Shown here piece by piece: positions 1 to 9,169 of a DNA stretch of 64,000 nucleotides. The DNA comes from Pirellulales bacterium (GTDB lineage: Bacteria > Planctomycetota > Planctomycetia > Pirellulales > Lacipirellulaceae). The translations under genes were made by a program, and so were the position numbers. How positions within the stretch are numbered: position 1 is the first letter of the stretch; every line of letters begins with the position of its first letter. The stretch is taken from positions 124,001 through 188,000 of the forward strand of contig JALHQZ010000004.1 in assembly GCA_022841705.1 (NCBI GenBank), written 5' to 3'. The notes below the pieces were generated by a model. The model was not told the origin of the DNA, searched no databases, and worked only from the letters and a program-made list of their open reading frames with translations.

Positions 1-2319
1 GACCGCTCATTGTTCAAGATGAATAGTCCGCCGGAAACCGTCGCTATCAGGCGCAACGGCGTGAACATCGAAAACGTCTGGGCGACTGAGGGCAACACGA
101 GCAAGTACGATCCGGTGAATGGCCGCTATCTGACGGACGCCCTCGCTGAAGAAACCATTAACTTCATCAACACGAATGCCGATGCCAACACGCCGTTCTT
201 CGCTTATGTGCCGTTCAACGCGCCACACACGCCGTGGGGCGCCAAGCAATCGGACCTTAATCAATTTCCGAACCTCGACCCCAGTCGCCAAATGGTGGCG
301 GCGATGAACTACGGCATCGACCGCGGCGTGGGCGATATTCTTGCCGCGCTGGACGCCAAAGGGATCCGCGAGAACACCATCATTGTCTTCACCAACGATA
401 ACGGCGGGCCGTACTTCCTCGATAACAACGGCCAGCAGTTGCAAACCAACTCACCATTCTGGGGCCACAAAGGAAGCCTGCGTGAAGGGGGCATTCGCGT
501 GCCGTTCCTCATCGACATGCCAGGCGTGGCACCGGGGATCTACAATCAGCCGGTTACAACCGTCGATTTGCTCCCCACATTCGTCGCCGCGGCAGGAGGG
601 AACCTCGGCGCCATTGACACCGACGGCGTTAATCTGGCGCCCTTCCTCGCGAACAATCAACCGGCGCACGACACCTTGTTCTGGCGGCACGACCGACGAT
701 TTGCGGTGCGGCGAGGCGATTGGAAAATTGTTACCACCGACTACTCTGGCAATGTTCAGCTCTTCAACATCGCTAACGATCAAAGCGAGCTCAACAATCT
801 CGCTGGCTCTAACCCCACCAAATTGAACGAGCTGTTGCGTGAGCTCACCTACTGGGAAGCCACCCTCGATAAGCCCGATTGGGCGAACAACGGCCAGCCC
901 GTCACTACGTTCGATCACTTTGTGTTCAATAACCAGTTGGCCGCCAGCACCAACTTCACGGGCAATCTGGCGTGGCGCCAAGGGGGAATTGGAACGGTTA
1001 ACAATGTCACCCTGCGACCCGAAGATGCGTACGCCAACGGGGTGTTCGAGTTCGGCACGCGGGACGACGCCAGCTACACCGCCGTGAACGACGCCCAGCG
1101 TCAAGTGCGGCAAACGTTCATGCTGAACGAAATGCGGCTCACCGGCGCTTTCGGCGGAGGGGCGAATCAAACGGGCACGATCAACGGCAACCCCATGCTC
1201 TTCACTAAGAATCTCTCGGGCAACGGGCCGAAGATTCGGCTCGACGCCACCGCCATTGGCGGCCAAAAGTTTGGCTTCACGATCGATCATCAAGTGCAAC
1301 TGCTCGACGATTTAGAAATCACCGGCAATGGCACGCAGGACTTCACCATCAAGGGTTCGATTCGCGACTACTTTGCCGCGCGGAACGTCACCAAGACGGG
1401 AAGTAGCAGCGTGGTGTTGTCGGGGGACAACACCTTCGCGGGCGATTTGCTCATACAACAAGGCACTGTGCGCGTGAATGGCGCCTCGGCCGCGCTGCGC
1501 AATGTCGACGACTTGGTGGTGAGCGCCGGCGCCAGCCTCGCGATCACCTCCGGCAGTGTCACCTCGAATCGCTTGCAGTTCAATGCGGGCGCCGGGTTTA
1601 CGTTTAGCGGCGGTCGGCTCACCACGAACGAAGTCATTGGCTCCTTGAGCCTGGGTGGCGGCACGTTCGCACCAGGCAAATCAACCCAGGAAGTTGGTAT
1701 CTCGGTTAACTACAACCAGTCGGCCATCAGCACGCTGGAATTGACCTTGGCCGGCGGCGCTGAGACGGGCCTGTACGATCGACTCTTTGTGGCGGGGACG
1801 GTCTCGATGCTCGGGACACTTGATGTGGTGCTCGCCCCAGGATTCACGCCCGGCGTTGGCAGCTTGTTTACCGTCGTGACGGCGCCGACGATTCTCTCGA
1901 ACAGCCTGTCGCTCAACGCTTCAGACGATGTGGTGTTTGATCTCTTGCGAGTCAACGGCGTCTCGAGTGATACGCTGGTGCTGCGCTACACCGGGACGTC
2001 ATCGGGCCCCGTGATCCGCGGCGACTACAACGGTGACGGCACGGTCGACGCCGCCGACTACACCGTGTGGCGCGAGAACAACGGCGCGACCGGCGTCCCC
2101 GGCATCCCCGGCGATGGCGACAATGGCAGCGGCACCGGCGTGCCGGATGGCGTGGTGAATATCGCCGATTACAACTACTGGGTCGCGCGATTCGGCGCCA
2201 CCTCGAACAGCACGCCAAACAATGTTGTTGCGAGCACCCCCGTCCCGGAGCCCGGTGCGATGGTGGTGCTTGTCTCGCTATTGACCGGCGCTGCTGTGCG
2301 ACGACGTTACGTCGCCTAG
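1..2319 (+). CDS. Secreted modular sulfatase, C-terminal part (5' end outside window)
   Basis: The frame is open to the window edge, so the signal peptide and the catalytic C/S-x-P-x-R motif lie upstream. What remains shows the second half of an arylsulfatase fold: PFFAYVPFNAPHTPW, the metal-site segment IIVFTNDNGGP and GHKGSLREGGIRVPF. After about residue 290 the sulfatase ends and a beta-rich region follows with an autotransporter-associated repeat (SSVVLSGDNTFAGDLLIQQG). Next come two dockerin-like Asp-rich loops (GDYNGDGTVDAADYTVW and a second ending in ADYNYWVARFG) and a PEP-CTERM tail: VPEPGAMVVL, a hydrophobic stretch, then RRR. Family knowledge: such sulfatases desulfate polysaccharides, and PEP-CTERM tails direct exosortase-dependent sorting. 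The natural substrate cannot be read from the sequence. Confidence 0.9.
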   Translation, partial: DRSLFKMNSPPETVAIRRNGVNIENVWATEGNTSKYDPVNGRYLTDALAEETINFINTNADANTPFFAYVPFNAPHTPWGAKQSDLNQFPNLDPSRQMVAAMNYGIDRGVGDILAALDAKGIRENTIIVFTNDNGGPYFLDNNGQQLQTNSPFWGHKGSLREGGIRVPFLIDMPGVAPGIYNQPVTTVDLLPTFVAAAGGNLGAIDTDGVNLAPFLANNQPAHDTLFWRHDRRFAVRRGDWKIVTTDYSGNVQLFNIANDQSELNNLAGSNPTKLNELLRELTYWEATLDKPDWANNGQPVTTFDHFVFNNQLAASTNFTGNLAWRQGGIGTVNNVTLRPEDAYANGVFEFGTRDDASYTAVNDAQRQVRQTFMLNEMRLTGAFGGGANQTGTINGNPMLFTKNLSGNGPKIRLDATAIGGQKFGFTIDHQVQLLDDLEITGNGTQDFTIKGSIRDYFAARNVTKTGSSSVVLSGDNTFAGDLLIQQGTVRVNGASAALRNVDDLVVSAGASLAITSGSVTSNRLQFNAGAGFTFSGGRLTTNEVIGSLSLGGGTFAPGKSTQEVGISVNYNQSAISTLELTLAGGAETGLYDRLFVAGTVSMLGTLDVVLAPGFTPGVGSLFTVVTAPTILSNSLSLNASDDVVFDLLRVNGVSSDTLVLRYTGTSSGPVIRGDYNGDGTVDAADYTVWRENNGATGVPGIPGDGDNGSGTGVPDGVVNIADYNYWVARFGATSNSTPNNVVASTPVPEPGAMVVLVSLLTGAAVRRRYVA

Positions 2320-2331
2320 CGAGCCTTCGTA

Positions 2332-2352
2332 GCTTGGGTCCTCGACCCGAGC
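2332..2352. terminator. Hairpin between convergent genes
   Basis: A 9-bp inverted repeat (GCTTGGGTC and GACCCGAGC around a CTC loop, one G-T type mismatch) lies between the end of the sulfatase and the end of the epimerase. There is no clear T-run on either side. It could serve as a bidirectional terminator or be a dispersed palindrome. Confidence 0.45.
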
Positions 2353-2366
2353 GAGAACCACGAACA

Positions 2367-3509
2367 CTAATCGCCCAAATACTTCGCCATCGCCGTGAGA
2401 ATCCGCTCCGCCGCGTGGCCGTCGCCGTACGGGCTCACCGCTTCGGACATCGCTCGGTAGGCGGCTTCGTCGCCGAGCAGCCGTGAGACTTCGCTCACGA
2501 TCCGTTCGCTGGTAGCGCCCACGAGCTTCACCACGCCAGCGGTCACGCCTTCGGGGCGCTCGGTGGTGTCACGCATCACGAGCACCGGTTTGCCGAGGCT
2601 GGGCGCTTCTTCTTGCACGCCGCCGGAGTCGGTCAGCACCACCGTACAGCGGGCCAGCAGCGCCTGGAACGCATCGTACGGCTGCGGCGCGATGAGGCGA
2701 ATGTTTTCGATCTGCCCCAAGCGCTCCCCTACCACTTGTTGCACGTTCGGGTTGAGATGCACCGGATAGATGAACAAGTGTTTGGGGAACTGCTGCGCGA
2801 GCACCGCTAGCGCCCTGCAAATTTGCTCGAATCCATCACCAAAGTTTTCGCGGCGGTGTCCGGTGACCAACACAAACGGTCGCTCGCCAAAATCGGGACC
2901 AACGAACTTCGCCAGTCGCGATTCGAGTTCTTTCCCCACCGCTGGCTCCGCTTGCCGGCGAAGTTCTTGATGGAGCGCATCAACCACCGTGTTGCCAGTG
3001 ACGAACACGCGTTCGGCCGGCACATGCTCGGCGAACAAGTTGGCGGCCGATTCTGGAGTGGGTGCGAAGTGCAGCGTCACCAGCGGCGTGGTGAGCCGGC
3101 GGTTGGCTTCTTCAGGGAAGGGCGCGAGCAGGTTGCCGGTGCGTAAGCCCGCTTCCACGTGCCCCACGGGAATCCGGCGATAAAAACTCGCCAGCGTGGC
3201 GGCCAGGACCGTGGTGGTGTCACCTTGCACCAAGGACATCTGCGGCTGAGTGTCGGCCAGCACGCTGTCGATCGCTGTGATCAGCCGCGCGGTGAGTCCA
3301 GCCAGCGACTGATTCGGCTGCATCACCTCCAGCCGGTGATGCACCGGCAGACCGAACAACTCGACGACTTGATCCAACAACTCACGGTGCTGCCCGGTGT
3401 TCACCACGATTGGTTCGAACCGCGCATCCGCCGCCAGCGCCGTAACGACGGGCGCCATTTTGATGGCCTCGGGACGCGTGCCAATAAAAACAGCAATGCG
3501 GTGTGGCAT
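2367..3509 (-). CDS. wecB: UDP-N-acetylglucosamine 2-epimerase (non-hydrolysing)
   Basis: The 380-residue protein has the family's usual length. It opens with IAVFIGTRPEAIKMAPVV, the WecB/MnaA nucleotide-binding signature, and continues with VNTGQHRELLDQV, QGDTTTVLA, GHVEAGLRTGN and the UDP-binding LTDSGGVQEEAPSLGKPVLV segment. The enzyme interconverts UDP-GlcNAc and UDP-ManNAc in the cytoplasm and supplies ManNAc units for surface polysaccharide. It lies at the edge of a group of polysaccharide genes (flippase, glycosyltransferases, methyltransferases), which fits that role. It is transcribed away from the flippase, so it has its own promoter. The start is the ATG at 3509. Confidence 0.95.
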   Translation of the reverse strand: MPHRIAVFIGTRPEAIKMAPVVTALAADARFEPIVVNTGQHRELLDQVVELFGLPVHHRLEVMQPNQSLAGLTARLITAIDSVLADTQPQMSLVQGDTTTVLAATLASFYRRIPVGHVEAGLRTGNLLAPFPEEANRRLTTPLVTLHFAPTPESAANLFAEHVPAERVFVTGNTVVDALHQELRRQAEPAVGKELESRLAKFVGPDFGERPFVLVTGHRRENFGDGFEQICRALAVLAQQFPKHLFIYPVHLNPNVQQVVGERLGQIENIRLIAPQPYDAFQALLARCTVVLTDSGGVQEEAPSLGKPVLVMRDTTERPEGVTAGVVKLVGATSERIVSEVSRLLGDEAAYRAMSEAVSPYGDGHAAERILTAMAKYLGD

Positions 3510-3568
3510 AGCGGGTGGGGGGAACTATGTGAGGGTCAGGACACTCTATAATAGTTCAAAACGACGCG

Positions 3569-3770
3569 GGGTGGCCCCGACTTTCGGCCGCGCAAAACTG
3601 ACCACTGAAGAAAAACTTCGCCGGCCGATTGTCGGGGCGGCCGCAAGGCCGTAGGAAGTGAACCGCTTGCAAGCCGCATCACTTCCCATGGCGTTCCGCC
3701 ACACTGACATTCGGCCGGCGAAATTTATCCTGCGAAATCAGTCCACTCCGGCCGAAAGTCAGTGCCACCC
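3569..3770. repeat. 202-bp nested palindromic element in a divergent intergenic region
   Basis: This element fills most of the 319-bp gap between wecB and the flippase. The outer arms (3569-3590 and 3749-3770) match at 20 of 22 positions when one is inverted. A second pair (about 3616-3633 and 3707-3724, core TTCGCCGGCCGA) is nested inside. The centre (3654-3686) is a near-perfect palindrome, GGAAGTGA to TCACTTCC, around GCTTGCAAGC. No coding capacity. It looks like a MITE-type or BIME-type mobile palindrome, but no target duplication could be confirmed. Confidence 0.75.
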
Positions 3771-3828
3771 GATGATACCTCACAACAGCGGTATTTCGGA
3801 AACTCGGCCAATCGTTCATCATTCCTGC

Positions 3829-5346
3829 ATGTCGAAACCCGCCGCCACCCCGGAATCAACACCTGCTGGGCCCACGGTCGGCCAGCGCGCCGCGCGGGGC
3901 GTGTTATGGATGTTTACCCAGGTGCTCGGCTCGAAGGTGCTCATTGCACTCGCGCAGGTGGCGCTCGGCTGGCTCTTGGTGAAAGAAGACTTTGGCCAGA
4001 TTGGCCTCGCCTTCACGGTCACCACGTTCATCAACCTGCTCACGGCGCCAGGCATCGATACCGTGCTGGTGCAGCGACAGAAGAAAATTGGGTTGTGGAT
4101 CACGCCCGCCGCATGGATGAGTTTAGCGCTTGGCGTGCTGGGCGGGCTGGTGACGTTGGCGACGGCACCGATTGCGGCGATGATTTATCAAACGCCCGGC
4201 GTGGCAGGTTTAGTCTCGGTGCTTGCTCTCGCGGCGCCGGCGGCGGCGCTCGCCGTTACGCCGAAGGCGATGCTCGAAGCGCAAATGCGTTACAAGCGGA
4301 TTGCGGCGATCACGCTCACCGGTACGCTGGTCTCCAGCACGCTCTCGGTGCTGCTGGCCTATCTTGGCTGGGGCGCCTACAGCTTGGTGGCGCCGGTAGT
4401 GGTGGCGCAATTCCTCATGACCAGCCTCTACTGGTGGCAGGTTCGTCCGCCGATTCGCCTGCGTCCACATCTGCGCGCATGGCGGTTTATGATTGGCGAT
4501 ACTTCATATGTGTTTCTGACTCGGCTGGCGCTCACCATCGTCGGCCAAGCCGACTATATCGTCCTCGGCCTCATGTATACGGACGCCGTGGTGGGCGTGT
4601 ACTTCTTCGCCTTCTGGTATGCCTCGCAAGGGGTGCGGCTGGTTGGGACGGCTTTCAGCGGCACGCTGTTTAGCGCGTTCAGCAAGCTGCAGAATGAACC
4701 GCAGCGCCAAGTTGACGCGGCGCTCCGCGCGGCGCGTACTGTGGCGTTGATCTGCGTGCCGGTGAGTTTGCTGCAAGTCACCACCGCCGGCCCGCTGTTT
4801 CATGCGCTATTTGGCAATCGTTGGGACGACGCGATCCCCTTGGTGCAGTTGCTGAGTTTGGGCTTCGCATCGGACGCTGTTACCTGGGCCGGCGGGGCGC
4901 TGTTGCAAGCGCAGCGGCGATTACGGCTGCTGGTGCAAATGTCGCTCTCGTTCATGGTGCTGTTTGTGACGATCGTCACCACCGGCGCGTGGTTCGGCGC
5001 TTCGCTGGGCGTAGCGCTCGGCGTGGCGGGGTATTACTTTTTCCTCGCGCCGGTAGCGTTTTATCTCACGGTGCGGCCCTCGGGGGTTTCCTGGTGGCGC
5101 TCAGTGCGGGTATACCTACGGCCGTGGCTGATGGGCCTGTTGGCGTTTGGACCCGCATGGGCCGCGGGCTGGTGGGTGCAGAACAACATCGCGCCGGCAG
5201 TGGTGGGTGGCGAGCGCTGGCTGGCGGCGCTCGAAGTGCTTGCGATCTCGCTCGTGGGGCTCAGCATGTACGCGATACTCGCCAAGAAGATGATGCCGAT
5301 CGAGCTCGCGAATCTGCGGGCGAAACTCGCGCGCAAGGCGGGGTGA
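3829..5346 (+). CDS. Polysaccharide flippase (MOP/Wzx-like oligosaccharide transporter)
   Basis: A 505-residue membrane protein with about 12-14 hydrophobic segments, for example VLIALAQVALGWLLV and FINLLTAPGIDTVLVQR. GLAFTVTTFINLLTAPGIDTV resembles the N-terminal region of the polysaccharide_synt family, which flips lipid-linked repeat units across the inner membrane. The ATG at 3829 (MSKPAATPESTP, then GVLWMFTQVLGSKV) is preferred, because the longer open frame runs back into the palindromic element and has no hydrophobic character. An alternative ATG at 3772 cannot be excluded. Neighbouring glycosyltransferases and wecB support a surface-glycan role. Confidence 0.88.
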   Translation: MSKPAATPESTPAGPTVGQRAARGVLWMFTQVLGSKVLIALAQVALGWLLVKEDFGQIGLAFTVTTFINLLTAPGIDTVLVQRQKKIGLWITPAAWMSLALGVLGGLVTLATAPIAAMIYQTPGVAGLVSVLALAAPAAALAVTPKAMLEAQMRYKRIAAITLTGTLVSSTLSVLLAYLGWGAYSLVAPVVVAQFLMTSLYWWQVRPPIRLRPHLRAWRFMIGDTSYVFLTRLALTIVGQADYIVLGLMYTDAVVGVYFFAFWYASQGVRLVGTAFSGTLFSAFSKLQNEPQRQVDAALRAARTVALICVPVSLLQVTTAGPLFHALFGNRWDDAIPLVQLLSLGFASDAVTWAGGALLQAQRRLRLLVQMSLSFMVLFVTIVTTGAWFGASLGVALGVAGYYFFLAPVAFYLTVRPSGVSWWRSVRVYLRPWLMGLLAFGPAWAAGWWVQNNIAPAVVGGERWLAALEVLAISLVGLSMYAILAKKMMPIELANLRAKLARKAG

Positions 5347-5351
5347 AGGGC

Positions 5352-5428
5352 GCCATGCCCACGAGCTGGTCCGTGGGCATGCTCGTTCGATTGGGTTACG
5401 TGAACTCGTCGGGTGGCGTGGGCATGGC
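5352..5428. repeat. Inverted repeat between convergent genes
   Basis: GCCATGCCCACG (5352-5363) pairs perfectly with CGTGGGCATGGC (5417-5428), and a smaller hairpin (5358-5363 with 5372-5377) sits inside. It lies directly after the flippase stop and before the end of the fusion gene. It may act as a bidirectional terminator. The self-similar words suggest a dispersed palindrome family. Confidence 0.6.
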
Positions 5429-5444
5429 ACCCACGCACTCAACG

Positions 5445-6959
5445 TTAAAACGTGCCTTTCGCGTGCGGCGCTACCATAAACAAATTGCGGCCAATATGCC
5501 CGTACAGCGCGCGAGAGAGGTTGATCTCGTGCAGCTTGCCCCCCGCCAACCGATGCGGCGTGTAGCCAATGCTCACGAGCCGCTCAAGCTCGGCGACGAA
5601 CTGGGGCCACTCGGCGCCAAACACTTCTTGGCTACATTCGAGCATGAGGAGGTCGATGCACTTCTGGTCGAACAGGCGCCTGGCCCCACGCAGGACATGA
5701 TGCTCAAACCCCTCGACATCCATTTTCAACAGTCGAATGGGCAGGTCGACGGGGAACTCGGCGTCGAGCGTGGTGATGGGCGCCTCGGTTGAGGTTTCAT
5801 TCCCCAGCGTACTCAACGTGTTCTGCAAGGTCCCCGCTTGCTGCTGATCTGCGAATGTAGCGCCGCCCAAGCAGTCGGGGCTAAACCGCAACGTGAGCAT
5901 GCCGGGCGCGGAGCCGACGCCCATCTCGCGCAGCTTCACCCGTTCGTGCATCCAATTCATCGCGAGCGACCGCTTCAGAAGCGACGAACAAGTGGGGTTC
6001 GGTTCAAAGGCGTACACTCGTCCAAACGGACCAACCCGTTTCGCACATAAGAGCGTCATGATCCCCACGTTGGCGCCAACGTCGATCACCCAATCACCGC
6101 CGCGCACGGCGCTCTTAAGGAAGCATTCTTCGTCGAACTCGTAAGTTCCTTGATGGGCGATCTCCGGCGTGACCGAACCATCATCGCCGCGCAGATAGAT
6201 TTTGAACCCATGGATGGTTTGCGCACAGATCACGCCCGTCGCGCTGAACGGGACCGGGTGATGGTTTTTACCCAATCGTGAAACGAGCAGCGCCTTTTGC
6301 TTCAGCCAGTTGCGACAGCGCTGCGCCCAGGTGTGCAGCTTCAATCGCACGGCGTGGTAAATCTCTTTGGCCGAGACTTTATTCTTCCACGAGTTGTCCC
6401 AGCAATGCACGCCGTAAGTCCACGGGTGGGCCTGCCGCGCTTTTTCATTCCAATTGTAAGGGTACAGCGTCTCGCGTGGCACTACCGTCAAGTCGTCGCG
6501 CCACTTAAGCTGCTTCGCGAAGAATTGCGGACCGGTGGACTGGTCGGGTGGAATCTTCCAATCGATCTCATCCGCTTCCAGCACGCCGATCAAGTGCTCC
6601 AGCGCCTGGCTCCCTTGCTCAGCGCCAAAAAACGCATTGGTCAGCGCATGGCCATCTTCGCTCCCCACCACAAACTGATATCCGCGCAACGGATCAAGAT
6701 TCTTCTGCGCGACGAAATCCGAGTCGAGATAAAAGCCGCCATCGCGGTGCACCACCTCCAGCCGAATCATGTCGGCAAGTTGCGCGCCGGAATTCGCTTT
6801 GCTCCAGTACTTGGCCAGCCGAAAGCCCGTGGGATCGACCGGGTCCTGCCACACCTTCATCTGCCAGTCGGGGTGCATCCTTCGCGCGGTTTCGATGTTG
6901 GCAAGCTGTTGCGCGGTGGCATTCTTGGGAATAGTGAAGTGAATAATCTTGGGAATCAT
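5445..6959 (-). CDS. Bifunctional glycosyltransferase (DXD sugar-binding) - FkbM methyltransferase fusion
   Basis: 504 residues with two recognisable enzymes. Residues 1 to about 190 are a capsular-type glycosyltransferase: MIPKIIHFTIPK start, ADMIRLEVVHRDGGFYLDSDF with the DSD motif at 79-81. Residues about 240-490 are a class I FkbM methyltransferase: GGDWVIDVGANVGIMTLL at about 288-304 (SAM-binding loop), VYAFEPNP, and LLKMDVEGFEHHVL near 415. The domains usually occur as separate proteins. Together they would transfer a sugar and O-methylate a glycan, both in the cytoplasm. The neighbours are polysaccharide genes. No frameshift is needed to join the halves, so this is a genuine fusion and not two adjacent genes. 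Confidence 0.88.
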   Translation of the reverse strand: MIPKIIHFTIPKNATAQQLANIETARRMHPDWQMKVWQDPVDPTGFRLAKYWSKANSGAQLADMIRLEVVHRDGGFYLDSDFVAQKNLDPLRGYQFVVGSEDGHALTNAFFGAEQGSQALEHLIGVLEADEIDWKIPPDQSTGPQFFAKQLKWRDDLTVVPRETLYPYNWNEKARQAHPWTYGVHCWDNSWKNKVSAKEIYHAVRLKLHTWAQRCRNWLKQKALLVSRLGKNHHPVPFSATGVICAQTIHGFKIYLRGDDGSVTPEIAHQGTYEFDEECFLKSAVRGGDWVIDVGANVGIMTLLCAKRVGPFGRVYAFEPNPTCSSLLKRSLAMNWMHERVKLREMGVGSAPGMLTLRFSPDCLGGATFADQQQAGTLQNTLSTLGNETSTEAPITTLDAEFPVDLPIRLLKMDVEGFEHHVLRGARRLFDQKCIDLLMLECSQEVFGAEWPQFVAELERLVSIGYTPHRLAGGKLHEINLSRALYGHIGRNLFMVAPHAKGTF

Positions 6960-7102
6960 GCCTACTTAAGCCAAATAAATCTGCCAAGCCGAAAAGTTTT
7001 GTCGCCGAATTGGATAAAGCTGGCCGGGATGCTATTTTGAACGTACCCCTTAGCATACTCCACGCGGGGGCGTTTCGTCCCGTCACAACCCGGCACGTCG
7101 CA

Positions 7103-7135
7103 GCCGATTTTCCCCGCAAGACCTGCGAAATCGGC
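7103..7135. promoter_or_regulatory. Hairpin in the leader of the methyltransferase gene
   Basis: GCCGATTT (7103-7110) pairs perfectly with AAATCGGC (7128-7135) and CGCA/TGCG extend the pairing inside the loop. It ends 25 bases before the ATG at 7161. Function unknown; a leader hairpin or operator is possible. Confidence 0.4.
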
Positions 7136-7160
7136 TCTTCGTGGGCCCTTCCTTCCGCTT

Positions 7161-7937
7161 ATGCCAACTGGTTCGAAAATCCGCCGCCTGCTGGGGAAAA
7201 TCCCCTTCGCCAAAAGCCTGAAAGAGCGACTCAAAAGGTACCGTGAAAACCGTCGCATTGCACAGCTCGGCGGGGCCAAAGAGGTGTTTACACACCACTA
7301 CCAGCAGAACGAATGGGGCGACGAAGAGAGCATTTCCGGTCCTGGCTCCACGCTTGAATATACCGCCAATCTGCGCGAGAAGCTGCCCGAACTGTGCGAG
7401 CGACTCGGCGTGCGCACGCTGCTCGACGCGCCGTGTGGCGACTTCAATTGGTTTGGCGAAATCGCGTGGCGCGGCGAGTTGAGTTACATTGGTGGCGACA
7501 TCGTTACCGCGCTGGTCCAGCGCAACACCCAGCGCCACTCCACGCCGCGCCGCACGTTTCGGGAACTCGATATCATAGGCGATCCCCTCCCCGCTGCCGA
7601 CCTATGGATGCTGCGAGACTGCTTAATTCATCTTTCGCACGCCGACATTTTTGCCGTGGTCGCCAACTTTTTGCGGAGCGATATCAAGTACCTGCTGACC
7701 ACTTCGCACCACGCAAGCGACGGCAATTTTGATATTGCAACCGGTTCGTTCCATCCCGTGCGGTTGCAAATCGCCCCGTACAATTTTGGCGAACCGCTGG
7801 AAGAAATTACCGACTGGATTGAAGGATTTCCACCACGCAGCATGGCGCTGTGGGATCGCCAGACCTTGGCCAAACGGATGGCCAACCACAAACAAGTGCA
7901 GTACGAGTTGACCAAACTATCAGCCGGAACGCGCTAG
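7161..7937 (+). CDS. Class I SAM-dependent methyltransferase-like protein
   Basis: 258 residues. The centre reads LGVRTLLDAPCGDFNWF, a motif I-like SAM loop (D-A-P-C-G-D-F-N), followed by SYIGGDIVTALVQRN and LWMLRDCLIHLSHADIFAVVANF, which matches the later motifs of class I methyltransferases. C-terminal segment LLTTSHHASDGNFDIATGSF then a product-release-like region. Divergent from the glycosyltransferase-FkbM fusion and flanked by GT2, so glycan methylation is the natural inference. The substrate is unknown. The start is the first ATG after the leader hairpin. Confidence 0.75.
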   Translation: MPTGSKIRRLLGKIPFAKSLKERLKRYRENRRIAQLGGAKEVFTHHYQQNEWGDEESISGPGSTLEYTANLREKLPELCERLGVRTLLDAPCGDFNWFGEIAWRGELSYIGGDIVTALVQRNTQRHSTPRRTFRELDIIGDPLPAADLWMLRDCLIHLSHADIFAVVANFLRSDIKYLLTTSHHASDGNFDIATGSFHPVRLQIAPYNFGEPLEEITDWIEGFPPRSMALWDRQTLAKRMANHKQVQYELTKLSAGTR

Positions 7938-7968
7938 CGGGCGGTCGCGGCAGTGTGATTGAGTGCGG

Positions 7969-8859
7969 CTACCACTTCGCCACGACATCCACCAACTTTT
8001 GGGCCCCGCATTTCTTAATCTGCCGATGCAGCCGATAACGCTTCGCGCTCACGGGTCGGCGTAACTTCCAGGTCAGCGGCATCCGGTACAGCGCGCGGCA
8101 CGAACCCACCAGCACCGGCCAAAAGGCGCCCTTTTTTACACCGCGCGCGAGGCCGCCGAACAGCGCCGCCGGCCAATGAATGGCGAGCCACGGCCACGGC
8201 ACATTCCACCACGCGAAGAGGAGGCGATTGCGCTGGTCGAACTTCGCGATCTTCGCCAAGCTGCGCAGCGGTGATTCATGGTGCAAGATCGGCGGCGCGG
8301 TACCGAGCCGCACGACCGAACCGGCGTTGAACATTCGCAGGCAGAGGTCCATCTCTTCCACTTGATGGAACATCTCCACCCGGTAGCCGCCAAGTTGGTT
8401 GAACAGCTCCCGACGAATCGCGTGGGCAGTGCCGATGTACTGGTCGGTCACCCACACCTCGTCGGCCGTCGGCGCCGCTTGCTTCACTTGCGGGCCCTTC
8501 AGCACATCGATGAACGGAATCGCCACGGCGCCGATCCGCTGGTCGCAAAAATCGCGCAGCGTGTCGGCCACGACGGTCGGCGTGGAGAACTCGGCGTCGT
8601 CATCGATCGAGAAGATCACGTCACCTGATGCTTTTTCACCACCTTGATTCCGGCGCACAATGTAGCCGCGCGAGACGCCATCGTTTTCCACCCGCACGGT
8701 AGGAAACTCGCTGCGCAGCATTTCGGCGGTGCCATCGGTGGAGCCATCGTCGAACACCAGCACCTCGACCGCCGGCGTTTGCGCGAGACACGACACGAGC
8801 GCCCGCCGCAAATCTTCGCGGCGGTTCTTCGTGGCGATCACAATCGAAGCGGTTAACAT
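7969..8859 (-). CDS. GT2 family glycosyltransferase
   Basis: 296 residues from the ATG at 8859: MLTASIVIATKNRREDLRRA, the classic GT2 opening, then EVLVFDDGSTDGTAEMLR and GDVIFSIDDDAEF with the metal-binding DDD. C-terminal region has the W/H-rich pattern of rhamnosyl/galactosyl transferases. The frame stays open to 9588, but that extension (Ser/Ala/Gly-rich) lies antisense to the next gene and is rejected. It ends 32 bases from the end of the convergent methyltransferase gene. It probably adds a sugar to a surface glycan from a nucleotide-sugar donor. Confidence 0.9.
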   Translation of the reverse strand: MLTASIVIATKNRREDLRRALVSCLAQTPAVEVLVFDDGSTDGTAEMLRSEFPTVRVENDGVSRGYIVRRNQGGEKASGDVIFSIDDDAEFSTPTVVADTLRDFCDQRIGAVAIPFIDVLKGPQVKQAAPTADEVWVTDQYIGTAHAIRRELFNQLGGYRVEMFHQVEEMDLCLRMFNAGSVVRLGTAPPILHHESPLRSLAKIAKFDQRNRLLFAWWNVPWPWLAIHWPAALFGGLARGVKKGAFWPVLVGSCRALYRMPLTWKLRRPVSAKRYRLHRQIKKCGAQKLVDVVAKW

Positions 8860-9169
8860 TCGCTGAGTCTTACGCGATTCCCACAATAGCCGGACAGCCA
8901 CGCGGTCCGGAGGCCCAAGTGTAGCTTGCGCACCGAATTCCCCACAGCAACCCCGAAACCTCGCATTTCCGCGGCGTTTTCTCTTCTGCCCACGAACAAC
9001 CAGCCGCGTGACTCTTCCGTCTCTGCCGGTTGCGCAAACGCTAGCATTCGGCCTCTTCCGGTTGAACTCAGAATCCGGGGTGCACAAAGTACGCCTTCTA
9101 TGCACAATTGGCCGTTGGGCGGCGTAGTACGCGAAGTAAGGCCCGCTGAATGGAGACACCGAACGAGCC
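8860..9169. other. 310-bp divergent intergenic region
   Basis: No gene is visible. The one regularity is a direct repeat of TGCACAA at 9081-9087 and 9101-9107, exactly 20 bp apart (about two helical turns), 63 bases before the ATG at 9170. This spacing would suit a dimeric regulator, but nothing identifies one. Confidence 0.4.

Noticed and set aside
451..1299. 282-codon minus-strand frame over the sulfatase
   Set aside because: Shadow of the sulfatase frame, no domain features.
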